Below the pieces are notes generated by a model. The model searched no databases, was not told the DNA's origin, and saw only the letters and a list, made by a program, of their open reading frames with translations. Source: Telopea speciosissima (Eukaryota; Streptophyta; Magnoliopsida; Proteales; Proteaceae). From it: 64,000 nucleotides of DNA. Positions 46,724-58,360 of this stretch are shown piece by piece (position 1 is the first letter of the stretch; the number at the start of each line of letters is the position of its first letter). A program made the translations under genes and the position numbers. The DNA is taken from the NCBI RefSeq assembly GCF_018873765.1, contig NC_057919.1, positions 61,394,484 to 61,458,483 on the forward strand. Reading direction: 5' to 3'.

Positions 46724-49532
46724 GTAACTTTCAGATTATAAGAGCACATTAGAAACCATTCTTTTGTGTAATAATAGAAACCATGAAAGAGAAATGAATA
46801 TAACTCAAAGAATAAAGAAACAGACACAGTCACACAGGGAGCGCGGTAACAGAGGCTGTGCTCCCAGGCAGAGAATCACTTCCCAAAGTAAAATTACTAA
46901 ATATGGTAAAATTTTAAGTTACACAATCATGATTCAAAACTTCCTTTAAAAAAATTCACTTCCCTTCCTTTCATTACTTGTAATCAGATGAAACTTTTGA
47001 TTTGATTTTCTATTCTAATCCATTCATTTATTTTTTTGGTTTTTTTGCAGGCAGCCTTACCACAATCCATCACATCCTTTATCTATGCCAAGGAATATGG
47101 GTTGCATGCTGATGTCCTTAGTACTGCATAAGTTAAACAGGATTAATTCTTTTTCTTATTTTTTCTTCAAATCTTATGGTAATCTCTGACCAGGTTTAAT
47201 CAAGAGAATTGTAGAGTTAAAAAAGGAAAGTTGAGAGAGAGAGAGGTTTTGCTTGCGTGACTGTCCTTATCAGAACATTCTACAAAAGATGGTGGCATAG
47301 CCCCAAAACCAAAAACCCACAAGGTGGGTTTTTTTTTCCACCCCGAATATTATCTAGGACCCAGGAGGCCCCTAAAATTTTATTGATAAAAGTAGAAATA
47401 AGAGTCAATACAAGGGGGGGACATAGCCGCCTTACCCCAACTCAATGGAAACAATGCTCTCAAACACTCAAAAAACCCAAAGCCCTTACATCAGAAAATC
47501 AAAAAAGAAAAACAAAAGGCAATGAAAAAACTACTTCCTTAGAACTGGTAAACCAGTTTTGTCTTTCCAAAAAATTTGTCCCACAAGGTAGGCTTTAGAT
47601 CAATATAAAGTAAAGAATTTTTCTGAGTAAATATACAGTAAAAAACGTTTCTCATAACTCATTGAATGGTGAAACCATTTTCTTAAGTCTCTCTCTCTCT
47701 CTTGACAAACAAGCATAGCCTAGACAATGGTCAGGTCAATCTTTCTAGGGAAAAAGGAATTAGAATGGTAATAAGTGAATTTTCAAAGGCTTCATTTGTT
47801 TGCAAGTAAAAGAGGAGGAAAAGAAAGACTTTCCTTTAAGTAGGATTTTCAGACATATATGTTGACATAAAATGCAAAAAAATGACACTGAGAAGTAAGA
47901 AAAAATTTACATTGCATTAAATTGGAAAGAAATTTTTACTTGAATACAAACAGGGCAACTGATCATAAATCTCACTTATAATGGTGTTCCAAAACAAACT
48001 TAGACAGCTTCTCTCAGATCTAAATTGAAGTCATCCATTAAGGAAGGTCAATTCAAAGTATTTGTTTCTGGATTTGGAAAAGGGTCTAATATGTTGCTGG
48101 TTATTCTCTTGCAGGTTGATCCTAGGGATGATACTTTCCTTGCCCACCTTGGTTGGATACTATGCAGTTTTAGAGTTTTTGCATTGAAAAAACCTCTAGT
48201 CTTATGTGTTCCTCTGTATTTTTCTTTTTTATTTTCCCTTCTATTTCCCACCTTTTTCCAGGCATAAATATGTTAGGGACCCGAGTCAGTTCTTTGTTAT
48301 TTGGTTCTAACTATTGATCCCTGGAAAAGAAATTGTAATTTTCACACATTGATCCTAATCTGAAGGGATTTTGATCCTAAGCTAAAGGGTTATGTATGCT
48401 TAAAATTTATCTCTAGGGTTTTTTATTGTCACCCCTAGTGTCAATAGATTTGTAACCTTACTTTTTTGCCCCTTTGTTTTTTCCAAAAGTTATTTAATAC
48501 AGTACTTAATACAGGGGGTAAAAAAAAGGGTTTTCAAAAAGTTGAAAATCATTTAATACAACATTTAATGCAGTTTGTATATGAAATGACATATATACCC
48601 TTATTGAAAAACTACATTAAATGCTTTTAAGAATAAGACACAGTGCAATTAAGATGCTACCTATATCTCTACATAGCACTGAACATGAGAAATACTTATT
48701 GGAGGGGGTAAAAATGCAAAATGCATGACATTCTTGAGATATTTACAGTGCATTCGAAGCTAATGGTAATTCCTTTCCAGCCATCAAAGTTTTCAATTTA
48801 TAGGCGGTCATTTGCCTATCCGAGTGTGTGAGAAAATCTATTCATTTCCCTATGAAATACTGGTCAAGAGTCAAGACTAGCCATCCATCATCTTGATATT
48901 GTTTGCAGTTCTATAGATTTGTTCAGTTCATGAAAACCTAGATGGTCAAGTCACTAAGAACTTTCCGCAGGATTGAAGTTTTCCACTCTGACTTGTATGC
49001 TAGTCAAATGCCACCAGGAAGGCAATATTTGCCACAGAATTTGATAAAATGACACCTCAGAAATAGGAAGTTTTCATCAGGTGCATTACCACTGGTGCAT
49101 TTGGCCAAGTTGGAAGGAGCAATTGGGGCACACATACTTTTGGTGAACAAGCTCCTCTAGACAGTATAGTCCACAACAGTACATACTAATACAGGATAAA
49201 AGAAATGCGAACACATACTTGAGTTAGACATACACAGTGAGAAGCTTTCACTAATCCTGTATTGGAAGCATAAATATAAGGACAATCATATACAATGAGG
49301 GGTGTATGGACTGAGTAAAGAGCCTATCAGGTTACCTGTTCATCCTATAACACTTGCAGGTACAATATATCTTGTAGTAATAACTGAAAAGGAAAGTAAG
49401 AATTAAGTATGTTATATGGTAGCAATCAAGAGCTCTTAGCCCAAAAATCAATTCATGAATACCTCTGAAGCCCAAAATTCAACACAGAAACCAAATTCTT
49501 GAATCTCAAACCATCAGAAAACATTATCTCAT
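46724..49532. other. Gene-free stretch
   Basis: No gene is supported. 47330-47600 has phrases like the complement of a LINE 3' end (TTTTATTGATAAAAGTAG followed by GAGTCAATACAAGGGGGG), seen often in plant genomes but not provable here. A (CT)n run lies at 47691-47702. Confidence 0.3.
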
Positions 49533-52500
49533 CTAATGCCTTCTGCTGATAAGTCTGGAAATGATGTGTCCGAGTTCTTCATCACTGTCCTCCTGGACAT
49601 GATGTCCAGCCTACAAGACCAAAGAATTAACTGCAGTTACTTTCAGCAATCATCTTAAATAATGGTAGCTTATAATAAGAAAATCTACCAACAGTTTCCC
49701 GCTTTGTGGATGGCAGTCATTTATACTGTTCTCTTGTATCATCATCATCACTATAGTTACAACAACAACAACAACAATAATAATTCTAATTAATGGAAAA
49801 TGCAAGTATCTTTCACATGCAGTCGGATATAGTACACCGGGTAAGTGATCCACTGGGTTTTAGTTTCCTCACAAACCATCCCCATATTACAGACTCTAGT
49901 CAACTATTTCAAACAAGAGATGGCTTAACTGTTCGCGAAACCTTAAAATCTGTTGCCTGGTTATGAAATCCTTTATAAATAATTTCACCCTCTAATATTA
50001 TCCAGTTATGAGTTTTTTCTGTTCATTTGTTGGATCCCCCATAATATCAATTAATCAGGAAAAATAAAATGGTAGGTACCATTGGAAGCTCCACCAATTT
50101 ATGGTTTGAACTCTTGCAAAAATCTTCTACTCCATCATAGCTCAACCAGCAGTCTCTTTGACCCCAACAAACAGTTGTCCAAACTTTCCAGTCCTCACTG
50201 GAGATAGTATCTTCTTCATCACTCCAACATAGGTCTGAAAGGTATTGCATCAAAATACAACATAGTAATAGAAATAGCATTAACTATTTTCTTAGGTGGG
50301 TAGACGATTTTCTTGCAATAAAGAGAGTTCATGCAACAAAGCAATAATAGTGGCATAGTGCACAAAATATCATCATTTTGAAGAAATAGAATGTACATAT
50401 AATTTTACATCAATACATGATGAATTATCATTTTACCCGACATTGAAGAAGTACAAGATAGCCAATTGCAGGAATTGTTAGAAAAACAACAACCAGAATG
50501 GCGATTTGCAGAAGAAAAAGAAGGCACACACGCACAAGACAAAATTTTACGTGGTTCACCCTCAAGAAGGAAGGCAACATCCACGGCCAGAATGATTTCA
50601 CTACTTTTCTGAAGCAAAAATGCAAACCCTCCATCTCACACACCTCTCAAAGAGATAAGAACACTTCATAGGAAAACCCTAACCCAGAAAGTACAAAACT
50701 GCCCCTAGAGACCACCCTGTCTGGTTCGACCTGAACCAAACATATGTCGAAATACATATCAAATCGAAGATCTCAACGAGCCCTAGCGCCGGCGGCATTG
50801 TTGTATGCACTTTTAGGCCATTCTAGGGCGTTTCGAATGCGAAACGGCCCGCCAAAGAATCACCACAACACTTTCTGGACTGAGATCAGGGTTCACCAAT
50901 AACAGAAATATATGTCATGTTCCACTTTGGATATTTATTTTGGTGATAAACTACCCAAATACGACAAGTACATAAATGGGTCCCTCATAGACAATAACAT
51001 CTCTGCGCAACAACAAAATAGCGGGCTCCATAATAATCAAATAGTTCCCAAGGATCTCCCTTGAAGGGGTATTATGGACATCAACTGTCCTTTCCTAACT
51101 ACCAAGTGAAATCTTATTAGGACCACAGTGCTGAGGTAAGCCACACCCTGCCATTGGAATTCATGTGACATCTACTTGTCACTATGATAGCCAGATCCTT
51201 TAAGGAATACAATGATATAGACAACAAATATAACAACTATAGGCACAATGATCAAGTTGTCATATAAAAAGAATGGCTTAGAACCGGGAAAAGCTTGAGA
51301 GAAAAGTTGGAGCTTCAATTCCTTCCTAAACCTACCTGCTTTTGTTACAAAAAACAATTAAGCAGGGAACAATGAATTGGTCAGAGTATAGAAGAGCATC
51401 AAACAGATGCTCACCGTCAACTGCTTCCTCATGGTCTTCTGTAAACCATTGCGTCCTCCTCCTTCATCTTGTAAAGTCCACAGCTGGTCAATGCCTTGTC
51501 ACTTGCCCTGAGAGGATCCTCGCATTTTAAAAAACAAGTGCAAATTTAATGATCAGGTTAACTAATAGTGTTAATCTTTCAGGACCAAAGTCTGGGAAGA
51601 AAGAAGGGACAGACACACACAAAGAAAGAGAGAGGGGAAAGTGGGGCAGGGGAATGAGAGAAGAAATAAGCAGATATACTCAATTGCTAAGTCCTCTAAC
51701 CTGGGAGAAAATTTCACCCAACAAATAGTTGCTGAATATTGATAAGGTTGACGGCAGGTTAGCATGATTGTCCATCAGCTTTTGTATTAGATAAACCAAA
51801 GAAAGTCAGTTGCACTCTAAAACTCTCATGTATTGCTCTTGTGGCACTAATTTGCTCATTCTTTGGATGGGATGCATCACAAAACAAAGTTAAAAGCATC
51901 AACAACAAAAATATTTAACTTGATACTCAAGCTCAAGCACACTCATGGGAAATTCTACCATGTCCAAACAATATATGTAATTGAATGTGTAAATGAAAGA
52001 AACATATCCAATCAATCTTCTTACAGGAAAATTAAGAAGAATGAGATCATTCAACCTGTCTTGATGATTGTTAGCATATTTGACAACTACTGGAGCAAAG
52101 TATCCCTGCACAGCATTGCAAAGATCAAAAGTTCTTTTCAGTTTCATGTCATATTTTAAGGCTGCAGATCCTGTGGTTCTATTGTTGGCATTCAAAAAAG
52201 GTTGTACTGTACCTGAACAACAATGGAAACTTTATCTTCTACAAGTTCAAGAATAAGAGCATCCAAGGATGACACATACTCTGCATTACAAAAATTAATT
52301 AGATGAAAGAAACAGATTTCAATTACAAAACTGTATAAGAAGATATATATAGTTTCCTGCCCCCGTAAGGCCTTCTAAAGAGAGTTACCATCCAATGTGT
52401 AGTCAAAGCCATATCTTGGTTTAGGCTTATCTGAAAATCCAAAACCTGAAAACCAAGAATTTTTTTCTTCCAATTAGCTTATAATGAATATAAACCAGTG

Positions 52501-53902
52501 AAAACGTCCTTCCTCACCCCTCCCCCCACCCAAAAAAAGAAAGAAAAGATGTGCAAGTTGTTCAGATCTGGTAATCTATATAGCCTGACTTTAGTTATGA
52601 GTCTTCACCACTAGATAGGCTCTGGCAAAGATAGTCAAATTCCAACTCAAATCTTAACTACATCACCATAAGAAACTTTCCTGACCTAAATTTCAACTGT
52701 GACATATCACTAACCGAAGTTCCCCTATGTTTGTTGTTCCCAGCACATCAGCCCTTCAAGAAATGTGATCCAGTGGCCATAGTTACAACCATCTCCCATA
52801 AATTGCCAACCCCTTGTTACTCCCACTTACATCCAAAGCACCATCTCACATCAATAATGAGAAACATAATCTCCACAGCTGCAATCACATTTGCCGAGGG
52901 TAGCAAGAGGATCACGCTGGATGAGACAAAACCAACCCCCAGCAAGCCTAGGACCCTGAATTCTAACTCATGACACTACTGACACCTTAAGGCCGAATAA
53001 ATCTAACAATGCAAGCCAACACTGAACTTGTGAGCATGGTCCTTGCCTGTTTGGGCCAGACCCATCCCAGCGAAGAGCTAGTAAATGGCTTCAATTGGTT
53101 ACGGCCTGATCCTACAAAGTCTATTACCATCGTTCTATAAAGAATCTGCCAAGGAGGACTTCAACCGTTGTCAAAGATGAGAAACTAACCATTTACAAAT
53201 AATTTACCATATAAAATTACATGGTAGCTTTTCACTTTGTCATTATTTGGCACTATACCCATGGTGTTGGTAAAATCAAACCCTTGTCCAACCTCAGAGA
53301 TCAATAACTCCATTAATCACAGAATGGGATTATTACTAGAGAGATTACTTGGGAATCTTCTAAGGATTTAAAGATTGAGGGTTTAAATCTTATTTAAATT
53401 ACAGCTGACTCCTATCTAGGAAAGAATCATAGTAGCCCTTCCTTGGACATTCATAAATCTTTCCCTTTTTACAAGTTTTGCTTACTTTGCCACTTTCATA
53501 GGATTTAAAGGATATCCAATTAATTAATTTACGAATAAAACAAAAACAAAATGAAACATAACCAATTGGTATTAGACTTGAAGCCAACACTGAACTTGTG
53601 AGCATGATCAATAATTTACTTAATACATACTCTTCCATAACTTTGGGACCCTTTTTTTCCTTTTACTTAATGTCACTTCTCCTCGACACATTTTTCTTAA
53701 TTATTATCATGAAGAAAAAATGTATATAGTTGACAAATGATGTTCTCTAGAAGGATGAAACTCAAATAAAAAACCATTTATCCTGAGCATCTTGAAAGTA
53801 AACTCATTGTAGAAATCACTGTCAGAGCTTACCTAGCCAATCAAACGCAATTGCATGATAATCTTTGGTAAGTACAGGAAGAACTTTGCGATAAGAATAC
53901 GC
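49533..53902 (-). pseudogene. Alpha/beta hydrolase pseudogene, 5'-truncated (At4g12830-like)
   Basis: Minus-strand exons match the plant alpha/beta hydrolase family typified by Arabidopsis At4g12830: 53833-53902 (AYSYRKVLPVLTKDYHAIAF), 52389-52445 (FGFSDKPKPRYGFDYTLD), 52213-52280 (YVSSLDALILELVEDKVSIV), 52025-52105 (GYFAPVVVKYANNHQDRLND), 51700-51778 (NHANLPSTLSIFSNYLLGEI), about 51416-51518 (DPLRASDKALTSCGLYKMKE), 50080-50234 (VCWGQRDCWLSYDGVEDFCK) and 49533-49610 (AGHHVQEDSDEELGHIISRL, with the catalytic-type His). Splice borders are good, but the gene is broken three ways. The N-terminal exons with the oxyanion loop are not found. Exon six reads RRP and then TGA where about 20 codons appear deleted before MRKQL. 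The 50.2 kb exon needs a frameshift between KKILS and SEDWKV. The nucleophile-elbow position reads VVQGYF, as in relatives that lack a classical Ser, so activity was uncertain even in the parent. Confidence 0.85.
50420..50910. mobile_element. Dispersed repeat with TTTACGTGGTTC motif inside the hydrolase pseudogene
   Basis: Contains AAAATTTTACGTGGTTCACC, then AACATCCACGG, and farther on CCAAAGAATCACCACAACAC. The same motif pair is seen at 17215 and 59475. It lies in the long intron between the 51.4 and 50.2 kb exons. The class is not identified. Confidence 0.5.
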
Positions 53903-54870
53903 CTGTTAACAGAATAGGAAAGTGGAACAAATTTAATTAATTTTGTCCATCAAATCCATCATTGAAACTTCAACTTATCCTAACTAAATTTCCTCAAATA
54001 CTTAAAAAACAACATCATTAAGACTCAAACAAACAATAACAAATCGTTTGAAGTAAAAAAATCCATATGAAATGCCAATACAATGTGTGAGTGATCTCAC
54101 CCAACAGCCTAAAGATTCAGTGTAACAAGATAACTATAGAAGTTAATAAACCTGTGGATTTAACAGCTAAAGATCAAGTAAGTATCTACATGAATAAATA
54201 ATCAGTACATGATCCATATTCCATTCCCATTCCTCAAAAACAAAAAAAATAAAAAAGAGTAGAGCTAGGAGAAACAGAAATGGTGGCAAAATCAACCTGT
54301 GCATAGAAATAGTAGATACAGGAGTATCTAACAATAACAACCGTACTAGATAAAACAGAACCAGTGCTATGATAATTGTAGTTTTCATAGAATTTCGATT
54401 GGAAGCATCGTAGAAGCAGTCACTGAAAAAATTCAGCTTTGTCACAAGAAATTAAGGCATCAGAAGGAGAAACCAAGACCAGAATGGGGTTTAAGATGAT
54501 CCAGTCAAAATGATAAGCAACAGTGTGGTACACTCAGGTTTTTCTGAAGGGGCAAAATGCCTCATGGTGACAAATATCACTTGAGACATTGAAAACATAT
54601 TCTACTTCCTTTTTAGATCACCAGATTAATCAATCTTGGCAAACCAACAAAATAAAGGGAAAACAACTGGCACCATAAACTCAAAGTTTAGCTGTAGCAA
54701 CAAGCATGGCACTACTCTGCTGACACCATCAACAAGGCATTGAAGTTCAGTTACTAAAAGAAGAGTCTGCAAACAACACAAAGTATCATTCAATCTTGTA
54801 TGAAAGTCATGACTCCATTAGATCAAGTTTCCTTTCTATGTTACCGCTCCCTGTGTGGCTGTGTCCTTTT
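53903..54870. other. Expected position of missing hydrolase 5' exons; nothing recognised
   Basis: I looked on the minus strand for the upstream exons of the hydrolase (oxyanion-loop region and transit peptide) and saw none. The phrase ATGAAAGTCATGACTCCATTA at 54800 recurs at 55386. Confidence 0.4.
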
Positions 54871-55337
54871 CATAGTTGTCATGGCGTCCTGGCGCTGGAG
54901 AGGGTTGCATGGCGACCTACGCCATGGCGACCCTCTTTGATTTCTTCTTCCTATGTCTCTTTCCCTCTTCGATTTCTTCTTCCTGCCTTCGATTTCTTCT
55001 TCCCTCTTCGATTTCTTCTTTCCCTCTTCAATTTCTTTCGATTTCTTCTTTCCCTCTTCGATTTCTTCTTCGATTTCTTCTTCCTGTCTTCTTTCCCTCT
55101 TCGATTTCTTTCGATTTCTTCTTTCCCTCTTCGATTTCTGAATTTTCTTCTTAAAACTTGAGAAACAATAGAGAAAAAATAAAACATGGCTCGAGTATAC
55201 ATCTATTAACACATTAAAAATAGAGAAAATAAAAAATAAAACATGGTCGACATGCTCGCCATGGTGGGCGACATGTCGATATATCGACGTGACACCCCTC
55301 CACCGACTTGGATCGCCGTGACGCCGTGACAACTATG
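54871..55337. mobile_element. hAT-like MITE with expanded TTCGATTTCTTC array
   Basis: Ends CATAGTTGTCATGGCGTC and GACGCCGTGACAACTATG. GTCCTTTT flanks both sides (54863-54870 and 55338-55345), an exact 8-bp duplication. 54935-55140 is a tandem array of CTCTTCGATTTCTTCTTCC-type units. The rest has GGCGAC/CGCCATGG words. Related to the short element at 32823. Confidence 0.9.
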
Positions 55338-55349
55338 GTCCTTTTTTAG

Positions 55350-55389
55350 CCTTCCATCAAAGCTGAATAAATTTGAGTTGTTGGATGAA
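55350..55389. repeat. 40-bp copy of PPR coding sequence
   Basis: CCTTCCATCAAAGCTGAATA and the next 20 bases are identical to 56577-56616 inside the PPR gene, in the same orientation. Confidence 0.9.
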
Positions 55390-55421
55390 AGTCATGACTC
55401 CATTAATCCCCCCCCCCTCAG

Positions 55422-55940
55422 TTAAAAGTTAATGGATGCTTGAATTTCTTCCAAAGTTCTTCCCTTGGTTTCTGGTACAAACTTTGTCACAAACAGAACG
55501 GTTATTGCAGAAACTCCAGCATAGAAAAAAAAATGTACCTGAAAAGGGAAAACCAAACAAACATGAAATGTGTTGTTAAAGATTGGAATTTTGAAAACAT
55601 ATTTTCTGCTGATATTGAAGACGTAATTCACCTGAAAAGCTCCAGTTCATGAAAAAAATTGGAAGTGTAAGAAACAGCCCAAGCACCAACCCAGCACACA
55701 AGAGTGACATAACTTCCGGCAACTCCCTTCACATTTATGGGAATATCTGTGACAATGACAATGTTAAAGCTATGTCATTGTCCCCATTAATCCATTAAGT
55801 TATATTTATTTCTCTTTCATGGTTTCTATTGTTACATAAAAGAATGGTTGCTATTGTGCTCTTATAATCTCGAAGTTACCTCAGGCTTCATAACCCAAGG
55901 AACTGGTCCCATTCCAATTGCACATGACCCTATGAAAATC
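55422..55940 (-). pseudogene. ERD6-like sugar transporter, last three exons, decayed
   Basis: Minus-strand pieces of an ERD6-like (major facilitator) monosaccharide transporter. About 55880-55937 reads GSCAIGMGPVPWVMKPE. 55632-55746 reads [20 protein letters not shown] and [12 protein letters not shown]. 55422-55538 reads [20 protein letters not shown], then [10 protein letters not shown] and stop, the conserved PETKGRT C-terminus. The first exon has lost the CAG acceptor that its plus-strand relative at 46664 keeps. The middle exon has a 7-T run where six would keep the frame into FMNWS. Earlier exons are missing. A 62-bp direct repeat (55790-55855 and 55935-56000) brackets the first exon. 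Non-functional. Confidence 0.82.
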
Positions 55941-56317
55941 CATTGAGTTATATTCATTTCTTTTTTATGGTTTCTATTGTTACACAAAAGAATGGTTGCC
56001 AAGAGGAGAAAAAATATCAATTTCTTTGAATTCTTTTCCAGGGCAAGGCTTTCAATACAATGTCCAGATCCATTCACTGCATGATCCAATCTTGAAGGAA
56101 TGAAATGGTCAATATCATGAATATCCATTGATTTCTCAAGTTCTATTCCATGTATTAAGTCTTTCTGCATTACATGAAAATAAGGTGATCAAATTTACCT
56201 ATTTTCTCCATTTATTCTTGAGCTTTTCAGGTTCTCATGCTTTAGAGGTGTTATTTCAATTTTCAATCCCAGTAATGGTTGTACATTCCTCTATTCAATT
56301 CAACTATTGTCAGTTCT
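55941..56317. other. Spacer between transporter remnant and PPR gene
   Basis: Contains the second arm of the 62-bp direct repeat (TCCATTGAGTTATATTCATT and following). No gene recognised. Confidence 0.4.
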
Positions 56318-58075
56318 CTACTGAATCAGATGGGAAATCTTTTTAAAACACAAATCATCTCTACATATTTCCAATAGAAGAGTTCCCTTATCTCTTGCAA
56401 TCCTGATACCCTGTCTCAAGAATCTATCCAAGTAATATTTGAGCTCTGAAACTCGATCTGCTTGAATCAAGATCCTAAGAATGCTACTGGCAACCACTTC
56501 ATCTGCTTCCAACCCAGAGATCTTATATTCGTCGAACACCATGATGGCATGATTGAGTAACCCAACTTGCAGGTAACCTTCCATCAAAGCTGAATAAATT
56601 TGAGTTGTTGGATGAATATTGGACATTCTCATCTCTAAAAGATAGTCTTTGGCTTGACTCAGCTTGCCAGACCTAACCAATGCATATACAAGAACAACAT
56701 AAGCATCAATGTTTAAACAGCAACCACTGTTCTTCCACCAATTGAACATTCTTACTGCATCATCGACCAGGCCTAGTGCCCCATACAAAGACATCATCGA
56801 CAACAATGCTTCTTCACTTACTCTAGAACCCATCAAGCTTACCATTTCATTCCAAATTTTCTCTGCAGACGCCTTCGTTTCTGCTTTTGAGTACACATAA
56901 ATCATAGATGAATAAACCAATTCCCTGTTCTCAATACCCTCAGAAGATTTAATCTCAGCAAATATATTCTCGGCTTCATCAACCAACCCAATTTTCCCAC
57001 AGCCACGGATCAGTGATGCATAAACATGACCATTAACATCAAAACCAGAATGCCGCATGTTCTTCACAAGTTCAAGAGCCACTCCCGGCCTGCGTTTCTC
57101 TACCATAGCCTCCACAAAAGTAGCCAAACTGTGTGTGTCCTTAAGAATCCCTTCTTTGAAAAGAGATACAGCTTCAGAAACACTGTCTTCCTCTACAAAT
57201 CTCCCCATGAGATCCATAGCCAAACACTTGTCAGGTCTGTACCCAACCTTCCTCATCTCTTCAAGAATCACCCTACAGAGCTTCACCCACCCAACTCTAC
57301 AAAGAACCCCAAGCAATGTCCTATAAATCCTTTCACCAGCGAGAACCCCTGTCTCTTCCATCTCCAGGAACAGCTTCATGGCCGAACGTGCATCCACATT
57401 CTTGCCATACACATGCATCAAACACGAATAGAACGCCAAGCTAGGGTTCGGACCTCGTGCCCTGGCCCTCTCTGCAACCAAAATCGCCTCTTTAAACAAC
57501 CCATGTTGGGCATAAACAGATATCGCATAACAGTAAGCACCCTCGTCGAATTCGATTTCTTCCAATAGCTCCCGAACGAAAAACTCGGCAATCGCAATAT
57601 AATTTGGAAGAACAATCCCAAAGAAGCTACAGAAATCATTGGGCGAGAGAGAAACCTTATGTTTCTTCATCTCATCGAAGTAGTATCGTATCCTGAAGAG
57701 CTGAGGATTGATGGATTGAAGCTGAGACTTTATCAAAGAGGAAAAGAGAATGGGTTCAGCTTTGAAGGTGGGTCTACAGGATCTCAGAAATCGGTAAAAA
57801 TCGAAGGATATGAGGGGATTAGAAATGGCCTCGACTAGAGTTGAAGCGTGAGAGGAAGAGAGGGCTTGAGGAGAGCTTTCAAGGGACTGAAGGGCGTCGT
57901 AGAGATGGGGGCTTTTAACAGTGGAGAGAAGCTTTACGATGCGACGAATGGCTTGTCTGCCTTTGCGAGGATGAGATTTATCGGTGCTCGCTGCTGCAGA
58001 GGTGGAGAGACGAAGAGATGAAGAGATGTTAAGCAATATGGATCTCAGAGACCTTCGACTTCCATGGAGAAGCAT
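56318..58075 (-). CDS. P-class pentatricopeptide repeat protein, organelle-targeted
   Basis: Intronless frame of 585 residues starting MLLHGSRRSLRSILLNISSS. PPR proteins are helical-repeat RNA-binding proteins that act in plastids or mitochondria on RNA processing, stability or translation. The first 45 residues are rich in Arg and Ser with almost no acidic residues, as in an organelle transit peptide. From about residue 175 on there is a run of degenerate 35-residue PPR motifs, for example AFYSCLMHVYGKNVDARSAM, RIYRTLLGVLCRVGWVKLC, VYASLIRGCGKIGLVDEAEN, AYVVLVYALVRSGKLSQAKD and IYSALMEGYLQVGLLNHAIM. There is no E, DYW or SMR domain after the last repeat, so it is P-class. The frame stays open upstream to 58189, but residues there derive partly from a short-word repeat, so I chose the Met at 58075. 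No specific orthologue could be named. Confidence 0.9.
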   Translation of the reverse strand: MLLHGSRRSLRSILLNISSSLRLSTSAAASTDKSHPRKGRQAIRRIVKLLSTVKSPHLYDALQSLESSPQALSSSHASTLVEAISNPLISFDFYRFLRSCRPTFKAEPILFSSLIKSQLQSINPQLFRIRYYFDEMKKHKVSLSPNDFCSFFGIVLPNYIAIAEFFVRELLEEIEFDEGAYCYAISVYAQHGLFKEAILVAERARARGPNPSLAFYSCLMHVYGKNVDARSAMKLFLEMEETGVLAGERIYRTLLGVLCRVGWVKLCRVILEEMRKVGYRPDKCLAMDLMGRFVEEDSVSEAVSLFKEGILKDTHSLATFVEAMVEKRRPGVALELVKNMRHSGFDVNGHVYASLIRGCGKIGLVDEAENIFAEIKSSEGIENRELVYSSMIYVYSKAETKASAEKIWNEMVSLMGSRVSEEALLSMMSLYGALGLVDDAVRMFNWWKNSGCCLNIDAYVVLVYALVRSGKLSQAKDYLLEMRMSNIHPTTQIYSALMEGYLQVGLLNHAIMVFDEYKISGLEADEVVASSILRILIQADRVSELKYYLDRFLRQGIRIARDKGTLLLEICRDDLCFKKISHLIQ

Positions 58076-58140
58076 TGAAACTTGAAAGAGATGCAGTGGC
58101 GAAGCGATAGACCAGTGGACTGTCGAGGAGGAAGACGGCC

Positions 58141-58360
58141 ATGGTTTTAAAAATCGGGAATCGGATCGGTTCCAAATCGGTCGATTCACCGATCCCGATT
58201 TCCACCGTTCTTAATCGTTGTTTCTTCAATCGGAAACGGATTGGATCCAAATCGGCCGAGAATCGATTTTGGAGAAATTACCGATTCAGATCGATTCGGA
58301 TCGAAATCCTCTGTGACCGATTCCTTTCCTGATTCCGAGTTATAAAACCTTGGGAAAACC
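58141..58360. repeat. ATCGG short-word repeat just upstream of the PPR gene
   Basis: Runs from GGTTTTAAAAATCGGGAATC to CCGAGTTATAAAACCTTGGG, with imperfect inverted ends (GGTTTTAAAA and TTATAAAACC). The interior is made of GATTCGGATCG words. Located 65 bases upstream of the PPR start, in the probable 5' leader or promoter. Confidence 0.7.

Noticed and set aside
54796-55332. Long open frames rich in Ser/Phe or Arg/Lys/Glu
   Set aside because: Translations of the TTCGATTTCTTC array inside a hAT-like MITE.
57026-57568. 180-codon plus-strand open frame
   Set aside because: Antisense shadow of the PPR coding sequence.
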